NCBI RefSeq assembly: GCF_025351295.1
Contig: NZ_JANXWD010000106.1
Coordinates: 62,001 to 126,000, forward strand
Direction of reading: 5' to 3'
DNA from: Phenylobacterium sp.
Lineage (GTDB): Bacteria; Pseudomonadota; Alphaproteobacteria; Caulobacterales; Caulobacteraceae
DNA: 64,000 nt
Shown piece after piece: positions 17,358 through 25,442 of the stretch (its first letter is position 1; each line of letters starts with the position of its first letter). Below the pieces are notes generated by a model that saw only the letters and a list, made by a program, of their open reading frames with translations, did no database searches and was not told the DNA's origin. Position numbers and translations under genes: made by a program.

Positions 17358-17822
17358 CTAAAGCTCCAGATGCATGAACTGGTTGAAGTCGCTGGCCACA
17401 TAGTCGCCGAACGCGCCGCCTGAGCGGAACCCGCGCCTGGCGTAGAGCGCCAGCGCGGCGTCGAACGCCGGGCCGCTGCCGGTCTCCAGGCTGAGGCGGG
17501 TCATCCCCCGCGCCTGAGCCGCGTCGATGATGTGCTCCAGAATCACCGCGGCCACGCCCTGGCGCAGATGGTCGGGATGGGTGCGCATCGACTTGATCTC
17601 GCCGCCGCCGCCGCCCAGGGCCTTCAGCGCCCCGATTCCCGCGATCGCTTCGCCGCGCCAGGCGCTCCAGACCGTGACCTCCGGGACCTGGAGCCCCGAA
17701 AGATCGAGCGCGAAGACGTGGCCCGCCGGGCTGTTCGCGTGCATGCCGGCCAGGTGCAGCGCCAGCAGGTCGCGGGTCGGCGCGCCCTGGAGATCGTCCT
17801 GGCGTATCGTCAGCCCGCTCAA
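17358..17822 (-). CDS. GNAT family N-acetyltransferase
   Basis: A 154-residue acetyl-CoA-dependent acetyltransferase. The acetyl-CoA pyrophosphate loop lies in SMRTHPDHLRQGVAAVIL (residues about 82-99), and the C-terminal motif is LALYARRGFRSGGAFGDY. The start is taken as TTG at 17822, which overlaps the TGA of hpt; no in-frame ATG precedes the conserved region. Substrate unknown. It is the last gene of a zinc-ribbon/hpt/GNAT operon. Confidence 0.82.
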   Translation of the reverse strand: MSGLTIRQDDLQGAPTRDLLALHLAGMHANSPAGHVFALDLSGLQVPEVTVWSAWRGEAIAGIGALKALGGGGGEIKSMRTHPDHLRQGVAAVILEHIIDAAQARGMTRLSLETGSGPAFDAALALYARRGFRSGGAFGDYVASDFNQFMHLEL

Positions 17823-18346
17823 TCCATCGCCCCGATGTAGGGCAACCCGCGCATCCGCCCGGCCACGTCCATGCCGTAGCCGACCAGGAACCGGCCCGGC
17901 GCCTCCCAGGCCACGAAGTCCGGCTCCATGGCCCGCGGGGTCGGCCAGGGCTTGCGGGCGAACACCGCGGTCAGCACCTCGCTTGCGCCCGAGTCGCGGA
18001 CCAGGCGGGCGGCCTCCGAAAGCGACAGGCCGGTGTCGAACACGTCGTCCACCACCAGCGCTTTGCGCCCGGCGATCGGGCGCTGCAGATCGGCGCGCAC
18101 CTCGCAGCGGCCGCTGGACTGGCGCCCGTCCTTGTACGAGGCCAGCCAAAGGGCGTCGAAGCCCACCATCCGCCCGCGCCGCGCCAGAGCCCGGGTCAGG
18201 TCCGAGGCGAACCACAGGCCGCCGGTCAGCAGGCAGACCACCACCGTCTGGTCGTCGATGCGCGGCGCGATCCGGTCGGCCAGCGCCTCGACGCGCTGGG
18301 TCACCTCGGCCTCGGAGATCAGGATGGTGGGATCGGGGTCACTCAT
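17819..18346 (-). CDS. hpt: Hypoxanthine phosphoribosyltransferase
   Basis: A 175-residue purine salvage enzyme that transfers phosphoribose from PRPP to hypoxanthine or guanine. The PRPP-binding motif reads ALVVDDVFDTGLSL (residues about 91-104), and the flexible loop contains LWLASYKDG. The N-terminal VVCLLTGGLWFASDL matches the LxGG loop. It overlaps the zinc-ribbon gene by 8 nt upstream and couples to the GNAT gene downstream. Some GPT/XGPRT members look similar, so the exact base preference is not certain. Confidence 0.85.
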   Translation of the reverse strand: MSDPDPTILISEAEVTQRVEALADRIAPRIDDQTVVVCLLTGGLWFASDLTRALARRGRMVGFDALWLASYKDGRQSSGRCEVRADLQRPIAGRKALVVDDVFDTGLSLSEAARLVRDSGASEVLTAVFARKPWPTPRAMEPDFVAWEAPGRFLVGYGMDVAGRMRGLPYIGAMD

Positions 18347-19157
18347 GCTTGGCCAGGGCGTCCGGAGAATCAGGGGAAAGCGGCTTGGCCTCGACCGGGG
18401 CGGGCGTGGGCGGCGCGCCGGATGGGGGCGACGTCGAGGCGGCGGGCGGGCGCAGAGCAGCGGCGAGGTCGAAGCCGATGTCGAGGTGATGGGCGCCGGC
18501 CGGCGGGTCCGGCAGGTTCCAGGCGAAGTAGCGGCGTCCGCCCGGCGGCACCCGCCCGTTCTGTACCGCCAGGCGATAGGTGGTCAGCGGCTGCTGCGCC
18601 TTGTCCAGCAGGCCGATGCGGACGGCGGGCGCGACGATGGTCTGCTTGCGCAGGTTGCGGATCGAGCCGGTCACCGCCAGCACCGGCCGGCCCGCCAGGA
18701 AGGCCGGCTTCCAGACCACGTCCTCGATCACCAGACCCAGCGAATTGACCGGCAGGCCGATGGCCGCGAACAGCCGGGCGCTGGCCGGGACCCGGTCGGC
18801 GATCTGCTGGCGCAGGACCACCGCCGCCCCGGCGGCCAGGGCCAGGATCGCCAGCACCGCCACACCGACCGCCAGCAGCGGCGATCGGCCCTTCGGCGCG
18901 GCCTTCCTGCCGGCCTTGGCCTTCGCCGAACCCGGAACGAAGAGGATGTCATCGTCGACCGCGCCGAGGCCGTCGTCTCCCGGTTGGGCGATCGGCGGCG
19001 CCGGTGGCGGCGGCGCGATTTCGAGCTCGGGCTCACCGTCCGGCAGGGCGCGCCAGCGGGCGCCGCAGCTGGAGCACTTGACCGAGCGCCCCCGTGGAGG
19101 AACGCGGTCGTCCTCCACGAAATAGCTGGTAGCGCACTCTGGACAGGTCAGTATCAT
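18339..19157 (-). CDS. Zinc-ribbon (MJ0042) DUF3426 membrane protein
   Basis: A 272-residue protein. The first 40 residues form a zinc ribbon (ILTCPECATSYFVEDDRVP, then VKCSSCGARWRA), followed by a Pro-rich cytoplasmic linker, one membrane helix at about 88-110 (LLAVGVAVLAILALAAGAAV), and a periplasmic DUF3426 beta domain. This gene is often found divergent from ftsEX in alphaproteobacteria, as here, where 56 bp separate it from ftsE. Function unknown; a link to cell envelope or division is inferred only from that neighbourhood. Confidence 0.85.
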   Translation of the reverse strand: MILTCPECATSYFVEDDRVPPRGRSVKCSSCGARWRALPDGEPELEIAPPPPAPPIAQPGDDGLGAVDDDILFVPGSAKAKAGRKAAPKGRSPLLAVGVAVLAILALAAGAAVVLRQQIADRVPASARLFAAIGLPVNSLGLVIEDVVWKPAFLAGRPVLAVTGSIRNLRKQTIVAPAVRIGLLDKAQQPLTTYRLAVQNGRVPPGGRRYFAWNLPDPPAGAHHLDIGFDLAAALRPPAASTSPPSGAPPTPAPVEAKPLSPDSPDALAKHE

Positions 19158-19213
19158 GAGGTCGAATCGGACGCTCCAGCACCCTCACTCCGAGGTCGCC
19201 GATTTCGGCCTCC

Positions 19214-19939
19214 ATGTCCAGAAACCCCAGCGCCGCAGCCGAAGACCCTTCGGCCGACGAAATCCTCCGTTTCGCTGGCGTTTCCATGCGCTATGGCCGC
19301 GGACCCGACGTGCTGAGCGATATCTCGCTCAGCCTGCCGCGCGGCTCGTTCCATTTCATCACCGGGCCGTCCGGGGCGGGTAAGAGCTCGCTGCTGAAGC
19401 TGATCTACCTGGCCGCCAGGCCGTCGGCAGGGACCGTGCGGCTGTTCGGGGAGGACGTGGCGGGGATGACCGCGCGCGACCTGCCCCGGGCGCGCCGGCG
19501 GATCGGGGTGGTGTTCCAGGACCTGCTGCTGCTGGACCACCTGTCGGCCTTCGACAACGCCGCCCTGCCGCTGCGCATCGCCGGCCACAAGCCGTCGGAG
19601 TATCGCGGCGACGTGGCCGAGCTCCTGACCTGGGTGGGCCTTGGTGGGCGCATGCACGCCAGGCCGCCGACCCTGGCGGGCGGGGAGAAGCAGCGGCTGG
19701 CCATCGCGCGGGCCGTCGTGAACCGGCCGGAAATCCTGCTCGCCGACGAGCCCACGGGCAATGTCGACCACGAGATGGCGCTGAGGATCTATCGCCTGTT
19801 TGTCGAGCTGAACCGCCTGGGCACCACGGTGATCATCGCCACCCACGACCAGGACCTGGTCGCCCGCTCGGCGCGCCCGGTGCTGCACCTGGACAAGGGC
19901 CGGCTGAAGCCGCTGCCGCCGCAGGGACCCACGACGTGA
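19214..19939 (+). CDS. ftsE: Cell division ATP-binding protein FtsE
   Basis: A 241-residue ABC ATPase. Walker A is GPSGAGKS, the Q-loop is VVFQDLLLLDHLSAFDN, the signature is LAGGEKQRLAIARA, Walker B is ILLADEPTGNVD, and the switch His lies in ATHDQDL. FtsE with FtsX forms a mechanotransmission complex that activates periplasmic peptidoglycan hydrolases at the division site. Overlap with ftsX (GTGA) and the FtsX-like partner confirm the assignment over a generic LolD-type ATPase. Confidence 0.93.
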   Translation: MSRNPSAAAEDPSADEILRFAGVSMRYGRGPDVLSDISLSLPRGSFHFITGPSGAGKSSLLKLIYLAARPSAGTVRLFGEDVAGMTARDLPRARRRIGVVFQDLLLLDHLSAFDNAALPLRIAGHKPSEYRGDVAELLTWVGLGGRMHARPPTLAGGEKQRLAIARAVVNRPEILLADEPTGNVDHEMALRIYRLFVELNRLGTTVIIATHDQDLVARSARPVLHLDKGRLKPLPPQGPTT

Positions 19940-20826
19940 GCGAGTCGTTCGATCCCGCCCGCTGGCGTCCCGCCGCCTTCCTGCCAGAACAGGACGCGCG
20001 CGACCCGGCGCTGATCTTCGCTATCGCGGTCCTGTGCTTCCTGGCCTGCCTGACGGCGCTGGGCGTGATCGCCGGCGACCGGGCGGCGCATGGCTGGGCC
20101 GGGCAGCTGACCGGCGAGGCCACGGTCATCGTCCGGGCCCGGGGCGGCGAGACCCCGGACGCCGCCGCGGCCCGCGCGGCCGAGACCCTGGCCGGGGTCA
20201 AGGGCGTCTCCGAGGCCCGTGCCCTGGAGAAGGAGAAGGCCTACGACCTGATCCGGCCTTGGCTTGGCGACGTCAGCGACCTGGAGGACCTGCCGGTGCC
20301 GCGCCTGGTGGCCGTCAGCCTGGATCGCAAGCAGCCGGCCACCGCCGCCGGTCTTCGCCAGGCGCTGAAGGCGCAGGGCCTGGACGCCGTGGTCGACGAC
20401 CACCAGATCTGGATCAAGGACATCCGCCAGGCCGCCGGCGTGGTCCGCTGGACCGGCGCGGCGCTGTTCCTGCTGATCGCGCTCGCCGCCGCCGCCGTCG
20501 TGGCCTTCGCCACCCGCGCGGGCCTGGCTGCGCGGCGCGACGTGGTCGAGGTGCTGCACCTGACGGGCGCCGAGGACGGCCAGATCGCCAACCTGTTCGA
20601 GCTGCGTTTCGCCCGGATCGCGGCGATCTCCGGCGCTTTCGGGGCCACCGCGGCGGCGCTGGCCGGCGGCCTGCTCCGGCTGGTCGGCGGCGGCCAGGGG
20701 ATCACGCCGGCCCTGCCCATCGCCTGGCTGGACCTGCTGGCCGTGCTGCCCTGCCCGCTGCTGGCCGCCATCGTCGCCGCGGTCGCCGCACGCCTCACCG
20801 CACGCCGGCTGATACAAGACCTCTGA
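19936..20826 (+). CDS. ftsX: Cell division permease FtsX
   Basis: A 296-residue membrane protein with the FtsX layout. There is one helix near residues 24-45, a large periplasmic domain (about 50-170, including the stretch AETLAGVKGVSEARALEKEK), then three helices at about 172-195, 220-245 and 265-285. The GTG start overlaps the ftsE stop. It partners with FtsE to control cell-wall hydrolases. Its stop overlaps the next ATG (TGATG). Confidence 0.92.
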   Translation: MSESFDPARWRPAAFLPEQDARDPALIFAIAVLCFLACLTALGVIAGDRAAHGWAGQLTGEATVIVRARGGETPDAAAARAAETLAGVKGVSEARALEKEKAYDLIRPWLGDVSDLEDLPVPRLVAVSLDRKQPATAAGLRQALKAQGLDAVVDDHQIWIKDIRQAAGVVRWTGAALFLLIALAAAAVVAFATRAGLAARRDVVEVLHLTGAEDGQIANLFELRFARIAAISGAFGATAAALAGGLLRLVGGGQGITPALPIAWLDLLAVLPCPLLAAIVAAVAARLTARRLIQDL

Positions 20827-21455
20827 TGAAGTCGGTCGCCGCCTTCCTGGTCGTGGCGCTGATCTGGTTCTGCGGCCTCCTGGCCTTCGCCGGCCGGGTC
20901 CAGCAGCAGACCCCGGCGCGCGCGCCGACCCCGGCCCAGGGGATCGTCGTCCTGACCGGCGCCAATTCGAACGATCGCATCGCCGCCGCCGTCAGCCTGC
21001 TGGAGGACGGCTACGGCCGCCGCGTCCTGGTCTCCGGCGTCAATCCCATGGCCAGCCGCGAGGACATCCGCCACATCTCGCGCGCCGTGCGCCGCCTCTA
21101 CGACTGCTGCGTGGACCTGGGCTTCACCGCCGCCGACACGGTGGGCAATGCGCGCGAGACCGCCGCCTGGTCCCAGGCCATGCGCTACAACCGCCTGATC
21201 GTGGTCACCGCCGACTACCACATGCCCCGCGCCATGCTGGAGCTGAACGCCGTGCTGCGCGACACCGGCATCACCGCCGAGACCTTCGCCGTCCCGACCC
21301 CGGCGCTGAAATCCCGCGGCTGGTGGCGCGATCCCGCTGCGGCGCGGTTGATGGTGGTCGAGTATTGCAAGTATCTGGCGATCCTCGGCCGCGAGGCGGT
21401 GCTGGGGCTGGGCCCCCGCGAAGCCCCGGCGGCGCAACCGAAGGGCCGTCCGTGA
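20826..21455 (+). CDS. YdcF family (DUF218) protein
   Basis: A 209-residue protein with an N-terminal signal anchor (VAAFLVVALIWFCGLLAFA) and a DUF218/ElyC-like domain. Visible motifs are IVVLTGANSNDRI (nucleotide-like loop), DTVGNARETAAWSQ and LIVVTADYHMPRAM. In Escherichia coli, ElyC/SanA/YdcF relatives affect envelope integrity and undecaprenyl-phosphate use. The position between ftsX and plsC, with 1-nt and 4-nt overlaps, makes an envelope role plausible. Confidence 0.85.
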   Translation: MKSVAAFLVVALIWFCGLLAFAGRVQQQTPARAPTPAQGIVVLTGANSNDRIAAAVSLLEDGYGRRVLVSGVNPMASREDIRHISRAVRRLYDCCVDLGFTAADTVGNARETAAWSQAMRYNRLIVVTADYHMPRAMLELNAVLRDTGITAETFAVPTPALKSRGWWRDPAAARLMVVEYCKYLAILGREAVLGLGPREAPAAQPKGRP

Positions 21456-22150
21456 CCGCACTGCGCTCGCTCGTCTATGTGGCGCTGTTCTACCTGTGGA
21501 CCGCGGCGGTCGCGGTGGTCTGCACGCCCGTGCTGCTGGGTCCCACCCGTTGGACGCTGGGAATGTTCCACATGTGGGGGCGCGGCGTGGTGGGGCTGCT
21601 GGCGATCTGCGGCATCCGGGTCGAGGTGCGCGGCACGCCGCCCGCCGGCGCCGCCCTGGTCGCCCCCAAGCACCAGTGCATGCTGGATGTGTTCGCCCAG
21701 TTCACCTTCCTGCCGGCCTCGGCCTTCGTGATGAAGAAGGAGCTTGCCTGGATCCCCTGGTTCAGCTGGTACGCGATCAAGGCCGGCGCCATCGTCATCG
21801 ACCGCGACGGTGGCTCGAAGACCATGCGCCAGGTGATCCGCGAGGGGGCGGAGTTGTTCAAGGACGGCCGCCAGGTGGTGATCTTCCCGGAAGGCACCCG
21901 CAAGGCGCCGGGCGCCGAACCGGACTACAAGCCCGGCATCGCGGCGCTCTATCGCGAGCTGGGCGTGCCGGTCTATCCGGTGGCCACCAACGCCGGCGTG
22001 CACTGGCCCGCCCACGGTTTCGTCCGCCGGCCAGGCCTCATCGTGTTCGAATATCTCGAGCCGATCCCGCCCGGCCTGAAGCGCGCGGAGTTCATGCGGC
22101 TGCTGGAAGAGCGGATCGAGGCGAAGTCGACGGAGCTGATGGGGCTGTAG
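21452..22150 (+). CDS. plsC: 1-acyl-sn-glycerol-3-phosphate acyltransferase
   Basis: A 232-residue lysophosphatidic acid acyltransferase making phosphatidic acid at the inner membrane. After an N-terminal membrane helix, motif I is KHQCMLDVF (HX4D, with Gln-Cys in place of the usual residues), motif II includes IDRDGG, motif III is VIFPEGTRKAPG, and motif IV is GVPVYPVATNAG. The GTG start overlaps the ydcF stop (GTGA). It is the last gene of the ftsE operon. Its TAG lies at the edge of a 153-bp palindromic element. Confidence 0.88.
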   Translation: MTALRSLVYVALFYLWTAAVAVVCTPVLLGPTRWTLGMFHMWGRGVVGLLAICGIRVEVRGTPPAGAALVAPKHQCMLDVFAQFTFLPASAFVMKKELAWIPWFSWYAIKAGAIVIDRDGGSKTMRQVIREGAELFKDGRQVVIFPEGTRKAPGAEPDYKPGIAALYRELGVPVYPVATNAGVHWPAHGFVRRPGLIVFEYLEPIPPGLKRAEFMRLLEERIEAKSTELMGL

Positions 22151-22301
22151 CTTTCCCTCCCCTTTTTCTGGGGAGGGACAGATCGCGAAGCGATCAGGGT
22201 GGGGAAGTCACGATAAAGCTTCGACTCCGCGCTCCGGCCCACAGTTCCGCACCCCGCTCGACTTCGTCGAGTCGGCCCTACCCATAAGGGGAGGGAAAGC
22301 T
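22149..22301. repeat. 153-bp composite palindromic element between convergent genes
   Basis: The ends are a perfect 14-bp inverted repeat, AGCTTTCCCTCCCC (22149-22162) and GGGGAGGGAAAGCT (22288-22301). Inside are further hairpins (GATCGCGAAGCGATC; CTCGACttcGTCGAG). It fills the gap between the plsC and chaC stop codons exactly, overlapping both by one or two bases. It is similar in size and plan to the element inside asnB at 27108-27258. Confidence 0.75.
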
Positions 22302-22867
22302 CAGAGCTCTTCCACCAAGTCCAGCAGCCGCTCCATGCCAACATCGCGCACGCCCATTTCCCGCAGGTGGGCCACCAGGTCGCGCAGGTAGTCGACGTTG
22401 CGCCCCGACAGCCCGGTTGCGCCGGCGATCAGCTCGGCCTGGCGCTCCAGCGTCAGCGCCCCGGCCCACTGCGGGTGGCCCACATCGGAGAGGAAGACCA
22501 GGGCCTCGACCCGGCGACCGTCGTCCAGCTTCAGGAAACGGCGCGCCTCGATATAGGTCTCGGTGGGCTGCTCGCGTTCCAGCAGATAGGCGTAGACTTC
22601 CGCCCAGTCCGCCTCCGACACCCGATAGGCCGCCCCCCGCGTCGCCCCGCCCGGCGCCAGGCCCAGGACCAGTCCCGGCCGCTCATAGGTGCCGCGATGA
22701 TGGACCGAATAGATGCAGAACGCCCGGCGGCGGCCGTGTAGGATGGCGCCGCGCCGCTCCGCGAACGGGAACCCCGGCCGCCACATCAACGACCCATAGC
22801 CGAACACCCACCGTTCCGACGCCATCCCGCCCCGAGCCACCCTGAACTGCCCAACGAACCGATCCAT
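22301..22867 (-). CDS. Gamma-glutamylcyclotransferase, ChaC-like
   Basis: A 188-residue ChaC family enzyme that degrades glutathione to 5-oxoproline and Cys-Gly. The substrate-binding loop is WVFGYGSLMWRPGF, with FCIYSVHHRGTYERPGLVLG and GAAYRV downstream and YLLEREQPTETYIE holding the probable catalytic Glu. The start is ambiguous. ATG at 22867 would overlap the ATG of the divergent DUF2125 gene (CATG), while ATG at 22825 (MASERW) starts closer to the fold and leaves a 40-bp gap. Confidence 0.87.
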   Translation of the reverse strand: MDRFVGQFRVARGGMASERWVFGYGSLMWRPGFPFAERRGAILHGRRRAFCIYSVHHRGTYERPGLVLGLAPGGATRGAAYRVSEADWAEVYAYLLEREQPTETYIEARRFLKLDDGRRVEALVFLSDVGHPQWAGALTLERQAELIAGATGLSGRNVDYLRDLVAHLREMGVRDVGMERLLDLVEEL

Positions 22868-23918
22868 GTCTGTGCCCGATCCGACCCCGCCCCGCAAACT
22901 CAGCCGGCTGGGCCTCTACATTCCGTTCGGCCTGCTCGCCCTGCTAATCGTGGTCTGGAGCGGCGCCTGGGTGTGGGCGCGCGGCGAGGCCATCCGACGG
23001 CTCGACGCTACGGCGACCGCCCTGCGCCACGCCGGCTACGAGGTCGCCTGGCGCGACCGCAGCATCGGCGGCTATCCGTTCCGGCTGAACATCGCCCTGA
23101 CCGAGGCCCGCATCCGCGACCGCTCCGGCTGGGGGCTGGAGACACCGCGGCTCGAGGGACAGGCTTTCATGCACGCTCCCACCCACTGGATCGTCGCCGC
23201 GCCGGAGGGGCTGACCTTCGTGCGGCCGACCGGCGGGCCGGTGCGGGTGAGCGGCCGGCTGATCCGCGCCAGCCTCAGCCACTTCGCCAATGCGCCGCCC
23301 AACATCTCGTTCGAGGGGACCGGCCTGACGTTCACGCCCGGCGCCGGCGCGGCGCCGTTCGGCCTCTCCGCAGCCGAGCGGGTCGAGATCCACCTGCGGC
23401 GCGCGCCGGCCGAGCTCGGCGACGAGGCGGGGGTCTGGGTCTCGGTCCAGGATGGCAAGGCCCAGCTCGCCGGCCTGCTGGGCCGCATCGCCGGCGACAA
23501 GCCGGTGTCCATCGCGTGGGACAGCCGGCTCACCAAGGTCGACGCCCTGCGCGGCGCCACCTGGGCCGACGCCGTGGCGGCGTGGTCGCGGGCTGGCGGC
23601 AGGATCAACGTCAAGCGCGCCGGTCTGACCGCGGGGGACGCCCTGATCGGGGTCAATTCGGGCGCCCTGGGCGTCGGTTCGGACGGCCGCCTGACCGGCG
23701 TGCTGGACGTCTCGCTGCGCCAGGCGCCCCGCGCCCTGGGCGCGCTCGGGGCCAGCGGCTCGGTCGCGCCGGACCAGGCCGCCGCCGCCGCCGCGGTCGC
23801 CGGTGCGCGCCAGGGCTCGGACGAGGTGGCGCACGCCACGATCAATTTCGAAGGCGACCGCACGACCCTGGGTCCCGTCGTGCTCTGGCCCGCCCCCAAG
23901 GTCTACGAACCGCGCTAA
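22866..23918 (+). CDS. DUF2125 domain-containing protein
   Basis: A 350-residue protein with one N-terminal membrane anchor (residues about 17-38, LYIPFGLLALLIVVWSGAWV) and a long periplasmic DUF2125 domain. Recognisable pieces are DRSIGGYPFRLNI and the repeated beta-rich segments after it. The family is conserved in alphaproteobacteria and has no assigned role; its general plan recalls AsmA/translocon-like envelope proteins, which is only a suggestion. The stop codon lies inside repeat copy 4. Confidence 0.85.
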   Translation: MSVPDPTPPRKLSRLGLYIPFGLLALLIVVWSGAWVWARGEAIRRLDATATALRHAGYEVAWRDRSIGGYPFRLNIALTEARIRDRSGWGLETPRLEGQAFMHAPTHWIVAAPEGLTFVRPTGGPVRVSGRLIRASLSHFANAPPNISFEGTGLTFTPGAGAAPFGLSAAERVEIHLRRAPAELGDEAGVWVSVQDGKAQLAGLLGRIAGDKPVSIAWDSRLTKVDALRGATWADAVAAWSRAGGRINVKRAGLTAGDALIGVNSGALGVGSDGRLTGVLDVSLRQAPRALGALGASGSVAPDQAAAAAAVAGARQGSDEVAHATINFEGDRTTLGPVVLWPAPKVYEPR

Positions 23919-24030
23919 AGCCTTTCTGGTTCAAATGGCCTCGCTTGAACCAGACAAAAAGGCCCTAACTCTTTGAATTAGAGCGCGTCGGGCGGCGAAA
24001 CCGGGATCCACTTTCGCCTGCCGCGCTCTA
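23915..24030 (-). repeat. Dispersed two-hairpin repeat, copy 4 (inverted)
   Basis: The reverse complement of the repeat at 3275-3389. It begins AAGCCTTTCTGGTTCAA, has the GGTTCAA/TTGAACC hairpin, then CTCTTTGAATTAGAGCGCG and the GGGATCCACTTTCGCC arm, ending GCGCTCTAG. It includes the TAA stop (23916-23918) of the DUF2125 gene and ends 32 bp before the methyltransferase start. Confidence 0.85.
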
Positions 24031-24062
24031 GCCGGGGCGGGGCGGCTGCGCCAAGGTGGGCC

Positions 24063-24686
24063 ATGGCCTCGCTCTACGACCGGTTCATCCTGCCGCGCCT
24101 GCTGAAGGCCGGCTGTTCGTCGCCGCCGATGATGAAGCAGCGGGCCAAGGTCGTGCCGCTGGCCGCGGGCCGGGTTCTGGAGCTGGGCATCGGCCTGGGC
24201 CTGAACCTGGGGTTCTACGATCCGACCAAGGTGACGAGCGTCACCGGCGTTGACCCGGCCGCCGAACTGCGCGCCCTCGCCGAGGCCGCCCCGCGCGATC
24301 CGCGCCTGAAGGTGAAGGTCGAGGACGGGACCGCCGAGGCCCTGCCATTCGAGGACGCCAGCTTCGACTGCGTGGTCTGCACCTTCACCCTGTGCTCGGT
24401 GCACACACCGGCCGCGGCCCTTGGCGAGGCGCGCCGCGTGCTGAAACCCGGCGGGCGGTTCCTCTATTGCGAGCACGGACTGGCGCCCGATCCCGACATC
24501 GCCAGATGGCAGCGCCGCGTCGAGCCGGTGTGGAAACACATCGCCGGCGGCTGCCACCTGACCCGGCCGGTCACCGCGGCGATCGAGGCGGCGGGATTCC
24601 GGGTCACCCGCCACGACAGCATGTATGTGCCCCGCACGCCCCGGATCGCCGGGTGGAACGAGTGGGGCGAGGCCGAGCCGGGTTAG
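24063..24686 (+). CDS. Class I SAM-dependent methyltransferase
   Basis: A 207-residue methyltransferase of the Methyltransf_11 type. SAM-binding motif I is VLELGIGLGLNLGFY, motif II is VTGVDPA, and LPFEDASFDCVVCTFTLCSV plus RVLKPGGRFLYCEHG follow. The C-terminal part (WQRRVEPVWKHIAGGCHL) resembles METTL7-like and phospholipid-type methyltransferases, but the substrate is unknown. It follows repeat copy 4 and runs tail-to-tail into a small gene on the other strand. Confidence 0.87.
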   Translation: MASLYDRFILPRLLKAGCSSPPMMKQRAKVVPLAAGRVLELGIGLGLNLGFYDPTKVTSVTGVDPAAELRALAEAAPRDPRLKVKVEDGTAEALPFEDASFDCVVCTFTLCSVHTPAAALGEARRVLKPGGRFLYCEHGLAPDPDIARWQRRVEPVWKHIAGGCHLTRPVTAAIEAAGFRVTRHDSMYVPRTPRIAGWNEWGEAEPG

Positions 24687-24871
24687 GCGCTGACCGGCAG
24701 GGCGAAGGCGCGCAGGCGGCTGGGCAGGCGCATCGCCGCGCGGGTCGCTTCGCGCACCGTCGCGAACTGGGCCGCTAGTTGCTCGGCGTCGGTCCACCCG
24801 ACGCGGGTGTCATTGGTGAGGTACTCGAGCCCGTCCGGCTTGGTGCGGGCTACAACAACGGAAGTCGCCAT
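24683..24871 (-). CDS. Small protein of unknown function
   Basis: A 62-residue protein beginning MATSVVVARTKPDGLEYLT, with no recognised domain. The start at 24871 is backed by GGAGAGAA 5 nt upstream. It is basic at the C terminus (RLPSRLRAFALPVSA), with no membrane helix or signal. Its end overlaps the end of the methyltransferase gene by 4 nt. Confidence 0.55.
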   Translation of the reverse strand: MATSVVVARTKPDGLEYLTNDTRVGWTDAEQLAAQFATVREATRAAMRLPSRLRAFALPVSA

Positions 24872-25009
24872 CGGCTTCTCTCCATCGAACAGTGTTCCGT
24901 TCTGGACCACCTGACCTGTTACGCAAACAAGCCCCGTGCCAGAGGTCGTGCTTCGCGCGGCTGACCGAATCGCGTTCAATCTCGTTCCAGTCCGGCGAGG
25001 GGGCGCGCC

Positions 25010-25231
25010 ATGCCGCAGGTCGAATATTCGGTCGATTTCATCGACGGCGTCTGGAAGGTGGGCCTGAACGGCCGGCGCTTCGGCCCCTATTCGAGCCTCG
25101 ACACCGCCGTGGTCGCCGCCAGCGGCGCGGCCCGCAAGGCCGAGGCCCAGGGCTATGAAGTGTCGATCCAGATCAACACGCCCGAAGACGCGCCGACCGA
25201 AGCGCCCGCCGAGGACCGCGACGTCGCCTGA
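25010..25231 (+). CDS. Small protein of unknown function
   Basis: A 73-residue acidic protein starting MPQVEYSVDFIDGVWKVGLN. The stretch WKVGLNGRRFGPYSSLDTAV followed by AARKAEAQGYEVSIQI looks like a compact beta-beta-alpha-beta domain of the DUF2188 sort, with an acidic tail. GGCGAGGGGG lies upstream of the ATG. Function unknown. Confidence 0.6.
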   Translation: MPQVEYSVDFIDGVWKVGLNGRRFGPYSSLDTAVVAASGAARKAEAQGYEVSIQINTPEDAPTEAPAEDRDVA

Positions 25232-25268
25232 GCTTGCGGGCGCTGAGGGTAATTCGCGCGGGGGGCCC

Positions 25269-25346
25269 TGGTGGCTGGAGACGGACTTGAACCGTCGACC
25301 TGTGGGTTATGAATCCACCGCTCTAACCAGCTGAGCTACCCAGCCA
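25269..25346 (-). tRNA. tRNA-Met (CAT)
   Basis: A 78-nt cloverleaf on the minus strand with encoded CCA. The acceptor stem is TGGCTGG/CCAGCCA, the D-arm AGCTCAGCTGGTTAGAGC, the anticodon loop TTCATAA with anticodon CAT, and the T-loop GTTCAAGTCC. The stem base pair below the loop is A-C rather than a Watson-Crick pair. The 5' T-A pair and the lack of initiator features (no C1-A72 mismatch, no GGG/CCC anticodon stem) point to elongator Met. A tRNA-Ile2 read by lysidine modification is the less likely alternative. Confidence 0.93.
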
Positions 25347-25442
25347 GAGGCCCCGCTCGCGCGAGGCGCGGTTTATAGGGGCGAAGCCGCTGCGCTTCAA
25401 GCGCTTGGGCGAAGGGCGATCACCAGCTAGGCTGGCGCTGCG

